Shown: positions 46,980-59,454, numbered from the stretch's first letter. The stretch is 64,000 nucleotides of DNA from Lottia gigantea (GCF_000327385.1 NW_008707002.1:333792-397791); one strand, 5' to 3'. The notes: generated by a model from the sequence alone, not told the origin. Translations and numbers: made by a program.

Positions 46980-49515
46980 ATTGCTGAATATTTTGTGGGT
47001 ATAGTTGTTAAATGAATAATTTGCCTATTTATTTTCCAATTGTCAACCATAGAATCTGCCCTACTTTAATAATAAAACTCTACACAAACTGCAAATGGAG
47101 TATTGTGGGTTTAGATTGGTCTCTTCTCATATTGAAGTAGATTTATCTATATATTGTCGTACTTGTTGAATGCTGTTGAGAAAACTTGTCAAAACGTTGT
47201 TAATCAGTTTAAGGAAGATGTCGTCTTCTAAAAATAAATAACATGAATTTAGATTGTTGTATGCAGGTCGGTCAAACTCATGGTACCTACCTTGTTAGAT
47301 TAACCCTAGCCCTTCTAATTGTAGTTCTTCCCAAGTAAATACATGTATTTTAGAATAATTAGAATGTGGACTCTCTGGATTGAAGTGGATTATTTATGAA
47401 CTATAACGTGTTTGTAAAGTGATGTATCGGTAAATGTAACTCAATTATCGGAAGAAACTGGCTGTAGCATTGAATCTCAAACTTGAACAAGTTTTGGTGC
47501 TGAATGTAGATGAATATATACTAATCATAACTAGATGAGATAAAACACCTCGAGTCATAATCAAGAATATGATGCTATAAATAGTAGCAAGATTAAAATC
47601 TCCAGCTTAATATAGATTTTATTAGACAGAATTGATTCAACAGCTGCTACTTTCATTTTTACACACAACATTAGTGTCGTGGGCGTCTGTAGATATTGGG
47701 CTCTCTCCAATTACCGTGTTCAGGTGGGCGTCGGGCGTCTGTACATTCGGGGCATACTTCAAAATTTGAATTGTTTTTGTTACTTTAATACAACTTCGAT
47801 TCCAGATTGAAAGAATCATGACCTATTCAAACCAAATAACTTCGATGACAAGAAATATATGGAAAATGAAAAAGGTTAAGCTAATGTCACCGTCCTGGCA
47901 AAAGTTTCCTGGTTGCACACTGCATGGCGTTGCCCATCTTTATTAGACCAATGGGGTGCAGAAAAGTAAGACGCAAAACACCATTCATTTCTTTTATTTC
48001 AGAAAGGTTTCATAATTAGCCTTCGTGATTTCATCCAACTGATACAAACTGTTACCTTGAAGCCAATTAGTAATCGTCTATAACGAACCTTTCCTCTTGT
48101 CAATATTCTTCTTGTAATCTGAAAATAACTGAACAATAAATCAATCAGATCGATCTCCTCCCACGCCATCAATATCATCGATTAAACCTCATCCTTCATA
48201 TCTTAAATTAGTTCCTATTGTAACTCTTTCAATACAACATCTTCCCTTTTTGATAGCTCCCTATTCAATTGCGCATGTCGTCACCGGAAACACAAATATT
48301 GATGACGTATTTCACAAAGTACACATCTTTTGATGTGAGTATTTAAATAATCCAAGACTGGAAGCGTGTGGCTATTTTAAGATATGGAATTGTCATCATC
48401 CGGAAACCAATGTTATGCTTTCTGCTAAAAATAACTTATTTTGTTGAGCACTGGAATGACCAGGAGCGGTGAGGTTTGTTTCAAAGTCACAAATAGCAAC
48501 GTAGCTTCGTTTTTGAATCTTGTTCTTCAATTGATATTCTTTTGATGGTTCATGCACCAATATTCTTCACCCAGTGGGGCATCTAACGTTTCCCTGTAGT
48601 TGACTTTACAACATTTCCACGTATTTTTGCACGGTGTTGTCTGGTTGATACAAACTTACAAAGCAAGGAGCACCATCTGATGAGAATGATACCACATGTC
48701 GACATGCCTCTTCCAGATCATCAAAATGCAGACGAGATGTCAGAATTACTAAGCTGGCAGCTGCATTATTCCGCTTCCAAAGTTCGATATATCTCATCGA
48801 CGTCTGTATCATCAAAATAAATTGATATACGAAATACAATCAAAGTTAGTTTAAAACGCCCTGTCTGTACCGTCTGATAATAGATTGGCGATGTACCCAG
48901 TCGCCCCGAAATCTCTTAATAGGAAAGTTAAATATCCTATTAAATAACGAACTAATTACAGACTGGTCGATGATCGATATCGATTTCCTCTTTCACTGAT
49001 TGACTTTTTTCATTTGATCAATTTTGGTGAGATTCCTAATATAGTGTATTGCGTTGTTTACATTTCAACTCAACAATCAGCTTCAATTGAATGTTTAGCC
49101 AAGGGTAAACCTGAGAAGCCAGTCTGATTCGACCAGCTTAACCTAGGTCAAATCCCGATTTAAATATATACCGTTTTCTGATTGGCAATTTGGAATTATA
49201 ATTTGGTGATTGTCCAATAAGATGGTTCCAGAAATTCAAACGAGATCCAATCACCAACAAACAGCCTTGTCTCCAGCGAGCTCTGAGCGTGTAGCAGACC
49301 TTCAATATACACGAGGATATTCGGGTGCACTAAAGGTAACTAAATATAAGTGAAGACCACCCTATATCAAATTTGCATAACATTTCAGACATCAAGTTCT
49401 ATGTTTCTTATTTATATATAAGATTCCTGAAATACGTTGTAATAGCTAGATGCAAATATCAGGAAAAGTCTAAATGTTTGGGTGTGTACCGATTACAAAC
49501 TGCAATCGAGAAGAG
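46980..49515. other. No certain gene; SINE 3' part and one protein-like fragment
   Basis: 47,885-48,000 (plus) is the 3' part of the SINE (CCGTCCTGGCAAAAGTTTCC, CACACTGCATGGCGTTGCCC, then AGAAAAGTAAGACGC). On the minus strand 48,839-48,606 reads a protein-like stretch (MRYIELWKRNNAAASLVILT and DDLEEACRHVVSFSSDGAPC); an acceptor-like site lies at about 48,812 and a donor-like GTAAGT at 48,666, so it could be an exon or the remnant of a gene. I do not recognise it. Confidence 0.4.
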
Positions 49516-49524
49516 ACGAATTAA

Positions 49525-49861
49525 AGGGATTGAGGTTTTCTAAAAACAATTATGTGTATCGGAGACACTGATAGCATCGATTTACACCATTCTAATTTTC
49601 AATCAGACGTCTGTGGTTCCTGTGGTTCCTGTGGTTCCTGTGGTTCCTGCTATTTCACTAAACTGAAGGATTTTATGACGTCACCATTCCCAAAGCTGCT
49701 AATGATGTATAAGAACCTTTGCGTTAGTGACGTCATCAAACACTTAGTTTTAGTGGTATTGCACGAACTACAGACCTGGTTAAAAATTAGAATGGTGTAA
49801 ATTGATGCCATCAGTGTCCCCGATACGCATAAAAGATTTAGAAAACCGCTTTACAATCTCT
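49525..49861. mobile_element. MITE with TTAA target duplication and CRE palindromes
   Basis: Flanked by TTAA at 49521-49524 and 49862-49865. Ends AGGGATTG and CAATCTCT are inverted, and the likeness continues inward (GGTTTTCTAAA, TGTGTATCGG, GACACTGATAGCATCGAT, TTTACACCATTCTAATTTT against the complementary right arm). The TTAA site suggests mobilisation by a piggyBac-type transposase. The interior has four tandem copies of TGTGGTTCC and two TGACGTCA palindromes (49676-49683, 49728-49735). No coding capacity. An open frame through it is chance. Confidence 0.8.
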
Positions 49862-50682
49862 TTAAGTTGTAGCAGTTGTCTATTTGCAGTGATTAATGAA
49901 TCAAAACGACTGAAAGAAAATGTAAAAACAGGCGGTGTTTCCCCTCCATGGTATATTTAATATTGATATTATGTTTGTATGTATAAGGTTCTCTCGAGAG
50001 TCTCGTAAACACCGCCTGATAACAAATACTCGCTATTTAATTCACTGTCTGTCTTTCAACAAATTGACGCAAATTGATCTCTCCCCTCCCAATTTCCAGT
50101 TTTCCACAACAGTGGACCATCCTCTGGAACATAAGTTGTAAAGTTTCCATCCGTATAAACAGATATTCTTATTAGTAATAACATGCCTGTATGTTATCTA
50201 AAGTCTAGGGGTGGAAAGTTTTCCAGGGGGCTCAACTATTTAACAAGTCAATACATACATCGAAACACTACCGGTCATCTCAGATGTAGAAAAAAAAGGT
50301 TTTAAGGAACAAATATACGGAAAGTTAGATCTATCGTCTATGGTCCGGTGTAATTAGCGTTAGGTGTAACACTCCACTTTATACAAGTAATAAATATAGG
50401 TTGTATTTTATTTTAAACCGAGAATATTTATTATAAAAACACCCAAGTTGAAGGAGAATTCAGATAGACATTAACATATGTTTCACAATTTTACTCTCGA
50501 AATAAAACCTCGAGTATTTTTCAATCTATTAAAAAAAAATGATGTTTTGTAAGAAAATAGTAATGTTGTAACATTTTTAACTAATCGACGACAGAAAAAA
50601 TACTGACGAATATTTATTCTGTGGTTAAGTTTACAGGGGATTTTAACTTTTTCTTTTCTTTTACCCCTTTCAACATCCTCAT

Positions 50683-51018
50683 CCGCGGTGGCTCAGTGAG
50701 TTAGACGCTTTCTCGCTAACCTGAGGGCCCAGGGTTCAATCCCGGCATAGGTCGAGATAATACCTTCGGATTTTTCAACCCGGTTTCCCCCTGTCAGTGA
50801 TGGAAAAGGCGTCTAGTCGTTCGGATGGGATAATAAACCGAGGCCCCGTGTGTTACAGGCTGTGCACGTTAAAAATCCCTCGACAGTTGGAAATCGAAAA
50901 AAGGCAGGCTAATGCCACTGTCCTGGAAAAATTTCCCTCATCGCACCCTACATGGCATTGCCTGTCTTCATTAGCCCAGAAGGTGCAGAAAAGTAGGACA
51001 TAAAACTTTCATTTCATT
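50683..51018 (+). mobile_element. tRNA-derived SINE, full length
   Basis: The head is tRNA-like: GCGGTGGCTCAGTGAG with box A, TTAGACGCTTTCTCGCTAAC as anticodon-arm region, and box B GGGTTCAATCCC (50732-50743). The body and the tail (AGAAAAGTAGGACATAAAAC, TTTCATTTCATTTCC) match the copy at 27,690 and many 3' fragments (4,325; 20,440; 25,850; 47,885; 55,640; 56,785; 62,500). The ATTTC repeats at the end form the tail. Confidence 0.9.
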
Positions 51019-51024
51019 TCCTAT

Positions 51025-51345
51025 AAATACTTACTATTTTATTATTTAAGGGTTACTATTTTATTATTTAAGGGTTACTATTTTATTATATAAGGGTTAC
51101 TATTTTATTATTTAAGGGTTACTATTTTATTATTTAAGGGTTACTATTTTATTATATAAGGGTTACTATTTTATTATATAAGGGTTACTATTTTATTATT
51201 TAAGGGTTACTATTTTATTATTTAAGGGTTACTATTTTATTATTTAAGGGTTACTATTTTATTATATAAGGGTTACTATTTTATTATTTAAGGGTTACTA
51301 TTTTATTATTTAAGGGTTACTATTTTATTATATAAGGGTTTCCAG
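51025..51345. repeat. 22-bp minisatellite, about 14 copies
   Basis: Unit TTAAGGGTTACTATTTTATT plus AT; variants TATTTAAGGG and TATATAAGGG. It starts only a few bases after the SINE tail, so the array may have grown from its edge. Each unit holds GGGTTA, but the array is not telomeric. Confidence 0.95.
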
Positions 51346-52124
51346 GCAATCTTTTATACATCAGAAAATACAGCTGAATAGAATGACTTACATTATAATT
51401 GTCCACAAATTTTAAAATTTGATTTCAGGGAAGGAGGGTTTAATTCTTCCAAACTTAGGGTGGAACAATATTACATTGATAAATTGGAATGAGCTGTCTG
51501 GAACTCCTGGGTATTTTTCTTTTTTGGGCTATTAAAATGAATGATGTTTTGGCCAACAGTCCGAATCCACACCCATTCGTTCTAGACTATCTACCATCAT
51601 ACCCCTACGTTAAATACGTCGTAATATTTGGTAAACAAACAGTTTAAAATGTATTTTTAGTTGGGGTCATATTTTGAACCTAAAGTAAAATGTCTATACT
51701 TAAAACACTTTGTTATAAAATAACGACGAAATCAAACGAGTCCCGAATACAGTCGTTTCCATGATCTTTAACAAGTTAAACATATCAAGCCATGGTCGTT
51801 AACTAACTCGTCTTAGAAGTCTTAAAAACCGGACGTAGTTGAAAGCTTAGAGTAGGAACTGTTACAGAATGTCTCAAACTTGACTCGTTTGTGGCCACAC
51901 TTCTTAGGAATTCGACCTAACTTCAAAAACTCCAATTTATCAAATTTCTAACTTTTTAAAAACTTCCACCGATATCGAGAGCGAAACAGCGGGCATGTGA
52001 TAACGATATAAGTTTTAATAATTTGTTAATGTGTTAGAGACCACCACCAGAGATCGTCAAGTATTTCCGATAGCCCAGACAATTGGTTTGACGTGCAGGT
52101 CTGTTCCAAACATGGTCCCGGCTT

Positions 52125-52930
52125 GTAGGTGGGGTGATGTGTCTGGGTGTCGAGGGGGTGTTGTGTCTGTGTCTAAGGGTGTTGTGTCTGGGTGTCTAGG
52201 GTGTTGCGTCTGGGTGTCGTGGGGTGTTATGTCTGGGTGTCAAGGGGGTGTTGTGTCTGGGTGTTTAGGGGTGTTGTGTCTGGGTGTTTAGGGGTGTTGT
52301 GTCTGGGTGTCTAGGGTGTTGTGTCAGGGGGGTGTTGTGTCTGGGTGTCTAAGGGTGTTGTGTCTGGGTGTCGAGGGGTGTTTTGTCTGGGTGTCAAGGG
52401 GGTGTTGTGTCTGGGTGTTTAGGGGTGTTGTGTCTAGGTGTCTAGGGGTGTTATGTCTGGTTGACTAGGGGGTGTCGTGTCTGGGTGGCTAGGGGTGTCG
52501 TGTCTGGGTGTTTCGGGGTGTTTTGTCTGGGTGTCTAGGGGTATTGTGTCTGAGTGTCAAGGGAGTGTTGTGTCTGGGTGTCTAAGGGTGTTATGTCTGG
52601 TTGACTAGGGGGTGTCGTGTCTGGGTGGCTAGGGGTGTCGTGTCTGGGTGTTTCGGGGTGTTTTGTCTGGGTGTCTAGGGGTATTGTGTCTGAGTGTCAA
52701 GGGAGTGTTGTGTCTGGGTGTTTAAGGGTGTTATGTCTGGGTGTTTCGGGGTGTTATGTCTGGGTGTCGAGGGGTGTTGTGTCTAAGTGTCAAGGGGGTG
52801 TTGTGTCTGGGTGTCTAGGGGGTGTTTAGAGGTATTGTGTCTGGGTGTTATGTCTGGGTGTTTAGGGGTATTATGTCTGGGTGTTGTGTCTGGGTGTCTA
52901 GGGTATTATGTCTGCGTGTCAATGGGGCGT
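52125..52930. repeat. G/T-rich minisatellite with strong strand bias
   Basis: About 35 units of 21-24 bp (GTGTCTGGGTGTCTAGGGG, TGTT). G and T dominate the plus strand, with three or more GGG runs in each 50-base stretch, so G-quadruplexes are possible. A block of about 110 bp (from GGTTGACTAGGGGGTGTCGT) is present twice at about 52,458 and 52,590, showing segmental duplication within the array. Confidence 0.93.
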
Positions 52931-52989
52931 CTGGATTGGCTCTTCGTACATTTGTCCTTAATGAAATTGTAAATAAGTTTTTATAATTT

Positions 52990-53220
52990 TTTTTATGTTT
53001 ATCCGGGACATTGATAGAATCGACCTGCACCATTTCAATTTTCAGTCAGACGTCTGTGGTTCTTACAGTTCCAATAAAACTTGAGTTTCACTAAAGGACC
53101 GATTTTGCGATAGTGCCATCATAAAATGCCCAGTTGAAGTGGAATTGCAGGAACTACAGACGTTTGATTGAAAATAGGAATGGTGCAGATTCTATCAGAG
53201 TACCCGATACACGTAAAAGT
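52990..53220. mobile_element. Second copy of the TTAA MITE family
   Basis: Left arm ATCCGGGACATTGATAGAAT, CGACCTGCACCATTTCAATT; right arm AATAGGAATGGTGCAGATTC, TATCAGAGTACCCGATACAC. The inner AGACGTCTGTGGTTC pairs with GAACTACAGACG. Outer ends and TTAA sites are not clear. The CRE palindrome seen in the other copies is altered. Confidence 0.75.
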
Positions 53221-53839
53221 TATGAGTGTGCCCCCACTTCTTGGTATTTTGTAATATCTTCATTAAAGTCTAAAAACAGAGTTAAAACTGGATGATGAAG
53301 TAAACAAATTGTTCTTTTGTGAAATTTAATAAGGAAATTAAAGTTTTTAAAACAAGAATAACTTCCTCTATTGAGATAAGGGCAAAAACAACGTTAATCC
53401 GTGTACAAAGAAAGACCTTGGTATTTAATAATTCTATAATAACTTTTTGACGCATGAGCAGATACTCCCACTTCAAGTAGGCTTACCTGAGTGAGCGCAT
53501 CTTCACAATATCAATATACATTGACTGTTATAGCCGCCTTTCTTATATCATGGAAGTTAGTAAATGCATTGATTTGACTTCATAATCTGCCATTCCCAGC
53601 TCTATACACTCGATTTATATTACCTCCCTCACCCACTCTTCCTTAGTCTAGCCCCACCCTCATGTCGATCTATATACCGAACGACCCTCACCCCACGGCC
53701 TTTACGACGTGCCATTCCCTGTTCTATACACTCGGTTCAAATTACCTCAGTCAGGACTGTTGGACTAGAAGGAATGTCGATATGCTGGTAACATTTTACT
53801 CGAATTAATCAAAACAATATTTTCATTCTCCTCTTTCAT

Positions 53840-54165
53840 AAAGCCCGGATAACACTACAGTATAATAGCTCCTCTTTCATAAAGCCCGTATAACACTAGT
53901 GTAATATCTCCTCTTTCATAAAGCCCGCATAACACTAGTATAATATCTCCTCTTTCATAAAGCCCGTATAACACTAGTGTAATATCTCCTCTTTCATAAA
54001 GCCCGGATAACACTACAGTATAATAGCTCCTCTTTCATAAAGCCCGTATAACACTAGTGTAATATCTCCTCTTTCATAAAGCCCGCATAACACTAGTGTA
54101 ATATCTCCTCTTTCATAAAGCCCGCATAACACTAGTGTAAAATATCTCCTCTTTCATAAAGCCTG
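53840..54165. repeat. 38-39-bp minisatellite, about nine copies
   Basis: Unit CTCCTCTTTCATAAAGCCCG, then ATAACACTAGTGTAATAT; variants have CGGATAACACTACAGTATAATAG. A block of about 155 bp (the variant plus three others) is present twice, so higher-order duplication occurred. Confidence 0.93.
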
Positions 54166-54689
54166 GTTCACACCACAGTATCCACACCGTCTACTATTTA
54201 TGTTCACATAGTCAACGTTGTTATATTCCATGGGGTGGTGCACTGTTATACTATTGACTGTTTTTTGAAGTCAAATTTCAAAATACAAATCTGCCATTTC
54301 ATCATATACCGTTAGATAATTAGTAGATTTAGATTGGACCGCAACAAATATTTCTACATAATTAATTATCAAGATAACCCGAACCGACCTGTTTCCATGT
54401 TCTTGTTTTGAAAACACTGTAGGGCATCACCTCTGTACATTCCTAGATTGAAACAGGATGAATATTTTAACTGTGTCAAGTACAGTAATGTTTTAACTCT
54501 GTTTGTGTGGATCAGAGACAACTAATTGTTCGATGTCAAGTTTAATACTCCCAGATCATCTGAAGGCTTATAAAGAGTGTTTCGGGATGTTTTGGTGTTT
54601 TTGTTATATTTGTGTGTGTATCAGTGGACAATTAAATTTATTTTAACTACCAAGTGATACATTTTAGAACATAACAGAGATTCAAAGAG

Positions 54690-54960
54690 GTTTTCTAAAC
54701 TAGTTATGTGTATCGGGAGCACTGATAGCATCACTTTGCACCATTTTCAATCAGGCGTTTCTGGTTCATGTAATCAACTTAAACTGAGATCTGCAAAATC
54801 TGCTCATATTATAAAAGACCCTTTGCGATAGTGACGTCATCAATTCTTCATAGTGGAATTGCAGGAACCACAGTCTGATTGAAAATTGGAATGGTACAAA
54901 TTGATGATATCATCGACCCTGATACACAGAATATTTAAGAAATACATCTTTACAATCCTT
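54690..54960. mobile_element. Third copy of the TTAA MITE family
   Basis: Left AGAGGTTTTCTAAACTAGTT, ATGTGTATCGGGAGCACTGA; right GATATCATCGACCCTGATAC, ACAGAATATTTAAGAAATAC and AATCCTTT. The interior keeps TGACGTCA (54832-54839). Arms pair over about 70 bp with mismatches. Older than the copy at 49,525 by eye. Confidence 0.75.
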
Positions 54961-55014
54961 TCAATGAATCTAAGGGATGGGGTTTAATTTACAACTTTAG
55001 GATTGAGGTCTGTG

Positions 55015-55410
55015 AGTAAAGTAAGTAAGTCGTTGAACAGGCGGAATGAGTCGAGTTTTATGAATGATAATGTTAGTTGACTGGAGATCGTGATGATATA
55101 ATACTGATATACCATGATAGACAAGATAAACAGACGGAATGAGTCGAGTTTTATGAATGATAATGTTAGTTGACTGGAGATCTTGATGATATAATACTGA
55201 TATACCACGATAGACAAGATAAACAGGCGGAATGAGTCGAGTTTTATGAATGATAATGTTAGTTGACTGGAGATCTTGATGATATAATACTGATATACCA
55301 TGATAGACAAGATAAACAGGCGGAATGAGTCGAGTTTTATGAATGATAATGTTAGTTGACTGGAGATCGTGATGATATAATACTGATATACCATGATAGA
55401 CAAGATAAAA
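55015..55410. repeat. 93-bp tandem repeat, four copies
   Basis: Unit with GGAATGAGTCGAGTTTTATG, AATGATAATGTTAGTTGACT, GGAGATCTTGATGATATAAT and ACTGATATACCATGATAGAC. Copies differ at only a few bases. Ninety-three is divisible by three, giving long open frames on the minus strand that repeat every 31 codons; I see no start context, splice signal or known product and take them as by-products. Confidence 0.93.
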
Positions 55411-55739
55411 ACAACAATCTAATCCACATTCTAACACTTCTAGTATCTTTTTAACACCATCATATAATACCCTACATACATGTTGTTATTTCTTTGTTAC
55501 TGGGGGTATTTTACACATTCTAGGTTGTGATTTTTTACATGTACAATAAACCATAGGTTGCCATCGTTTTTACATCCTCTAAGATGGCTTATTACTAGTT
55601 AAAAATATAATCTAAAGCTGCATTTCATTTCATAAGCCGAATTAGATACAGTTCAGTAGGATATAAAACTCTATTTTACTTCACTTCACTTGATAAGCAT
55701 TTCTTGCAATTATTTTTTACTTTTTCTGTACCTTGTTTA

Positions 55740-56050
55740 TGGGTACGAACAATAGAATGCAGTGGGCAATGAGGCGAATTTATTCAAAATAATATATTGA
55801 AGTAAAGTATTGACAGAATAGTTGCTATAGAAACAAATTGTAAAATAGAACAATAAGACGCAGTGGGCAGTGAGGGAAATTTAGCTAAGATAGCATATTG
55901 AAAGAAAGTAGTTGTTTGAGAAACCGAATTTAATAAGATACCTGGCTAATGAATACGAGTAATGGACACAGTGGGCAATGAGGGAAATTTAGCTAAGATA
56001 ACATATTGAAATGAAGTATTGCCAGAATAGTTGTTTTAGACACAGAATGT
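55740..56050. repeat. Degenerate repeat of about 120 bp, three copies
   Basis: Shared blocks are CAGTGGGCAATGAGG, GAAATTTAGCTAAGATA and CATATTGAAATGAAGTATTG, at about 55,760, 55,862 and 55,970. Before it, 55,640-55,690 is a SINE tail fragment. Confidence 0.65.
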
Positions 56051-56254
56051 TACCATATGAATCGTCTGTAAACTCTAATATGAACTGTTTTACACCACCC
56101 CAGAGACAAATTGATACAAACTTTATTTTCTACGTGATATAAAAACATAGTTTAACATGGTATAACTTTGTATTAAACTGTCTTATATTGTACTCAATTA
56201 CACTGTTTTTGGTTTTACTTTCTTCAATTATAATGAACCAATTTTCCAATTTTA

Positions 56255-56370
56255 ATTAGTTCCTATTGCATTATGAGACCACATCTGTTTTTTGCCATCC
56301 AATCAGATCACTGTATTTATTAAAATCTGGGTTTTATTTAAGTTTTGGAAAATAAGGTCCCTGGTCTGAA
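56255..56370. repeat. Palindromic CCAATCAG-type element
   Basis: CCATCCAATCAGATCACTGT, then TTAAAATCTGGGTTTTATTT and AATAAGGTCC match the right half of the element at 17,350. The left arm is diverged. A SINE tail fragment lies at about 56,785-56,822. Confidence 0.5.
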
Positions 56371-57408
56371 TCTTTCCCGGATTATCGGTACCCATTGCCA
56401 GCAGAGTCAACTGGAATAATGAAGAAAGATGACTTATTTAACGCCAGAAAAGGCCTCTGTCTGAATTCCATTAAAAGAGATATATCAAGTAAAACAACTA
56501 TGTGCTACTCTGCACAGTTGGATACTTAATATAACAATGTATATATATATATATATATCCTCCTCCCTCCCACTATAATATATATGAGACTAATTACGGC
56601 AGGAATTGACCAATATCGGAGTATCAAGTAGGAAGGGAAACTAGCAATCGATGTTATAATATATAATAAAACTTTTAATACAATTCACAGCTAGATAACT
56701 TTTATTCTTACATTAGTTACTGTCTTAATTCTTAATAGGACCTAAAATTTCGTAACTCTTTGGACAATTCTGGAATTTCACACAGTCTAATGCTTCAGAA
56801 GGCGTAAAACTCCATTTATTTTTTACTGGGCTATACGTTATACATTCTTACAACAATTCGACTCTGGCATTTAATTTTCTTTTTACACTGTGAATAGCTA
56901 TCTGGATTATATGTATCGTACTATCTAATATATCGGTTGAAAGATTTCATTGTTGAAAGTTTCTACTGTTTATGCCGTTTTAAATCGTGTATCGTAAAAA
57001 TTATACTTAGATTTGGAATAATAACTACAGAATACTCCTCTTATTTATGAATGAAAAGTGTAAAGTGAAAGGTATTAGAGTTTTTTGGAATATATTATGA
57101 GACTAGGTTATATTTTGTGAATTTGTGAATATCGGAATAGTTTTGAATGAATATTAGAAACCCAAGGTAAGGAAAGTAAAAATTATTTAATTCTCACCAA
57201 TCTGAAATACATACTCTTCATAAACTTCGTCTTTCTATCGTTAATTTATATATTGTTGTTAGAGGACTGGACTGAGAATCCACCATCCATTACTTGTCTG
57301 TTATCTCGTTTTGCCAAAGCCTCCATCCGCTGCCCAGGTAATCCCCACCCACCCCAAAAAAAAAAACAACCTCAACTTAGCCCCTGCAAACAATCAACTA
57401 ATTAACTG

Positions 57409-57552
57409 CAGTGACGGAGCCAGGTTTACGTCAGAACGGGGCCAAATATTTTAGATTGCCCGAATTTCTAATGTAGATTTTTGCCCAAAAAACTTGCTTT
57501 CGGTGCTGCGAGGCTGCCCCCTCTGCCCCCTTCCTTTCTGGCACCGCCATTG
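57409..57552. mobile_element. Short MITE with CAGTGACGGAGCCAG ends
   Basis: Left CAGTGACGGAGCCAG and the complement of the right end CAATGGCGGTGCCAG agree at 12 of 15 places. The interior includes GGGGCCAAA and CCCCCTCTGCCCCC, giving the G/C-rich patches seen in the elements at 8,397 and 29,013. Length 144 bp. The open frame crossing it is chance. Confidence 0.65.
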
Positions 57553-57599
57553 TGCCTATGGATGTGAGGCAAATCCCCCCCCCCCCTCCCGAACTCACC

Positions 57600-59450
57600 C
57601 CATACAAGAACCTAAAGAAGATGTTATAATTACTGTATTATGTCCACACCCAACTCAAGTGTATATGACAAACCAACGGAAATATTTGGTAAATTCTACT
57701 AAGTGACTGTTTCCGTTAATAGACTAATAATTGTTCTATGGTCGTAGGAGATCTTCAGTTGACGATACAGCACAAAAACTTCTAATTTCTCTGTTCTCAA
57801 TTTGTACTGAAGGTGACGTGCTTGCTGTGTCTTTTTGATTAAAGATGTTAAATACGTCCTTTTATATGAAGTTTATGAAAACACATATTTGATGTCTTGC
57901 TCCATATCTCAGATCCTCTCACTGTAGTGTACTCGGTAGTCACCAAAACCACCCTCTTATAGAAATAGTTGACCCCCTCACTCTATCAACTGAACATTGG
58001 ATTTGTCTAGCAGTGGGTTTCGTAATGAAATGGACCAGGAAAAAATGTTGTCAAAACGAAAAGAATTTGATCAATATGAGATTCAGTTTAATTACAACCG
58101 GAAGTCATCAAATATGTCAAAATAAAAATAAACATGAAGTATTTCAAGTAGATATTAAGTAGCAAAAATATTCTCTGAAGTGTTTACTGTTTTTAACATT
58201 TCTTTCGTTAGAGGTCAGATAGAGCATGATTAACAATACCCTCCCCCCCCCCCCCACCACCTTTTAGCTGTTCTGTTATTGTGGTTGTAAAGTCTTCTCT
58301 GTGCAAAAGATTATTGAGAGTGGGGTAAGATTACACAGGTTTACTCATATTAGAAATAAATTCGTTTATCTGCCTTATTTTACCCTCAAAATACCCGACT
58401 TCATGGGTTTTATGTGGGTTTGTTATTAAGTGTAAAACACCCGATATCCTTCTGCCCCCCCAACTTCTATCCGCGGATACATAGGCTAATGCTCATCATG
58501 AAAACCAGTAGTAGAACTAAATCAGATCCAGAAATAGTCAAAGCTCTGAGAATTTGTAGATATTTGTGAAATAGACCTGTACCAATTGAACTGTTGTATT
58601 GATTGAATGATGCCAAGTTGAAAATAACTAACAATAAAATGACAAGCTGAATTTTAAACCTCGGATTGTTTATTTTAACAGAGATAAAAATTCGTTAGAA
58701 ACTTCGTTAATGCATTAAAATCACAACTTTTAACTGACAGCCTCGAAAACATGGTCTGGTGTCGATTCTATGTCGAATGTCGACTATGGTGAGTGGGCAT
58801 GGTTGAAAAAGGCCCACTAGGCTGTTAATGGGTCATTCATAATTTTGTTTTAAAAGAACAAAAATGTCGATATCAATATCCTGTCCTGGTTGCATGGGTG
58901 CCCACAGCGGATACTCATACTCTTAAAAAATATAGTATAAAGCCCTAACTTCCTCGTTGAGAAAAATATCGTAAATGGCGCTCAAAGCTACAAATGACTT
59001 TACTTGATACAATGTCAGGTCTCTGTGTTCAGAGTGCAGGTAGACTAGACGCTTGACTTCATTTGAAAAATCGGTAGACGAACATATGAACATTTTAAAA
59101 AAATGGAACCGAAAATTAGAATGAAAAATAATTTGAAAATGAAAACCAGAAATTGCAATAAAAAAATGTGTAAGAGATCTGGGGGTTAAAGGGTTAGGTT
59201 AATGGAAGAATTATGTTAACCCCTTGCTCGCCAGATGGTTAACGTTCACTATTTCAGAAATTTTTAAATAAACTCGAGCTGGAGAGGTGTAAATAAAATA
59301 TAATGATTTTTAAACATCAATTTCTACTTTTCAATATAAAATATTATGATATAAAAACTTGTTATTTATTTTTACCTGTAATATAAGTAATTTTCATTAT
59401 TTTCATACACGTGTGATACTCTAGGATGGTTTTTAGAATTTAAACTTCCA
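57600..59450. other. No gene seen
   Basis: AT-rich with a poly-C run at about 58,235. No exon with paired splice sites and a plausible frame was found on either strand. Confidence 0.5.
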
Positions 59451-59454
59451 ATGC

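Noticed and set aside
50683-50760. Possible tRNA gene
   Set aside because: Boxes A and B are present but no cloverleaf can be drawn and the sequence continues into a repeated SINE body and tail.
51025-51345. Interstitial telomere-like repeat (GGGTTA)
   Set aside because: The 22-bp unit has only one GGGTTA in an AT-rich frame; no run of TTAGGG units occurs.
52031-52972. Gly/Val/Cys-rich frames
   Set aside because: By-products of the G/T-rich minisatellite.
54984-55437. 139- and 146-codon frames with a 31-residue repeat
   Set aside because: Two frames of the same 93-bp repeat are open; no homologue, start context or splicing.
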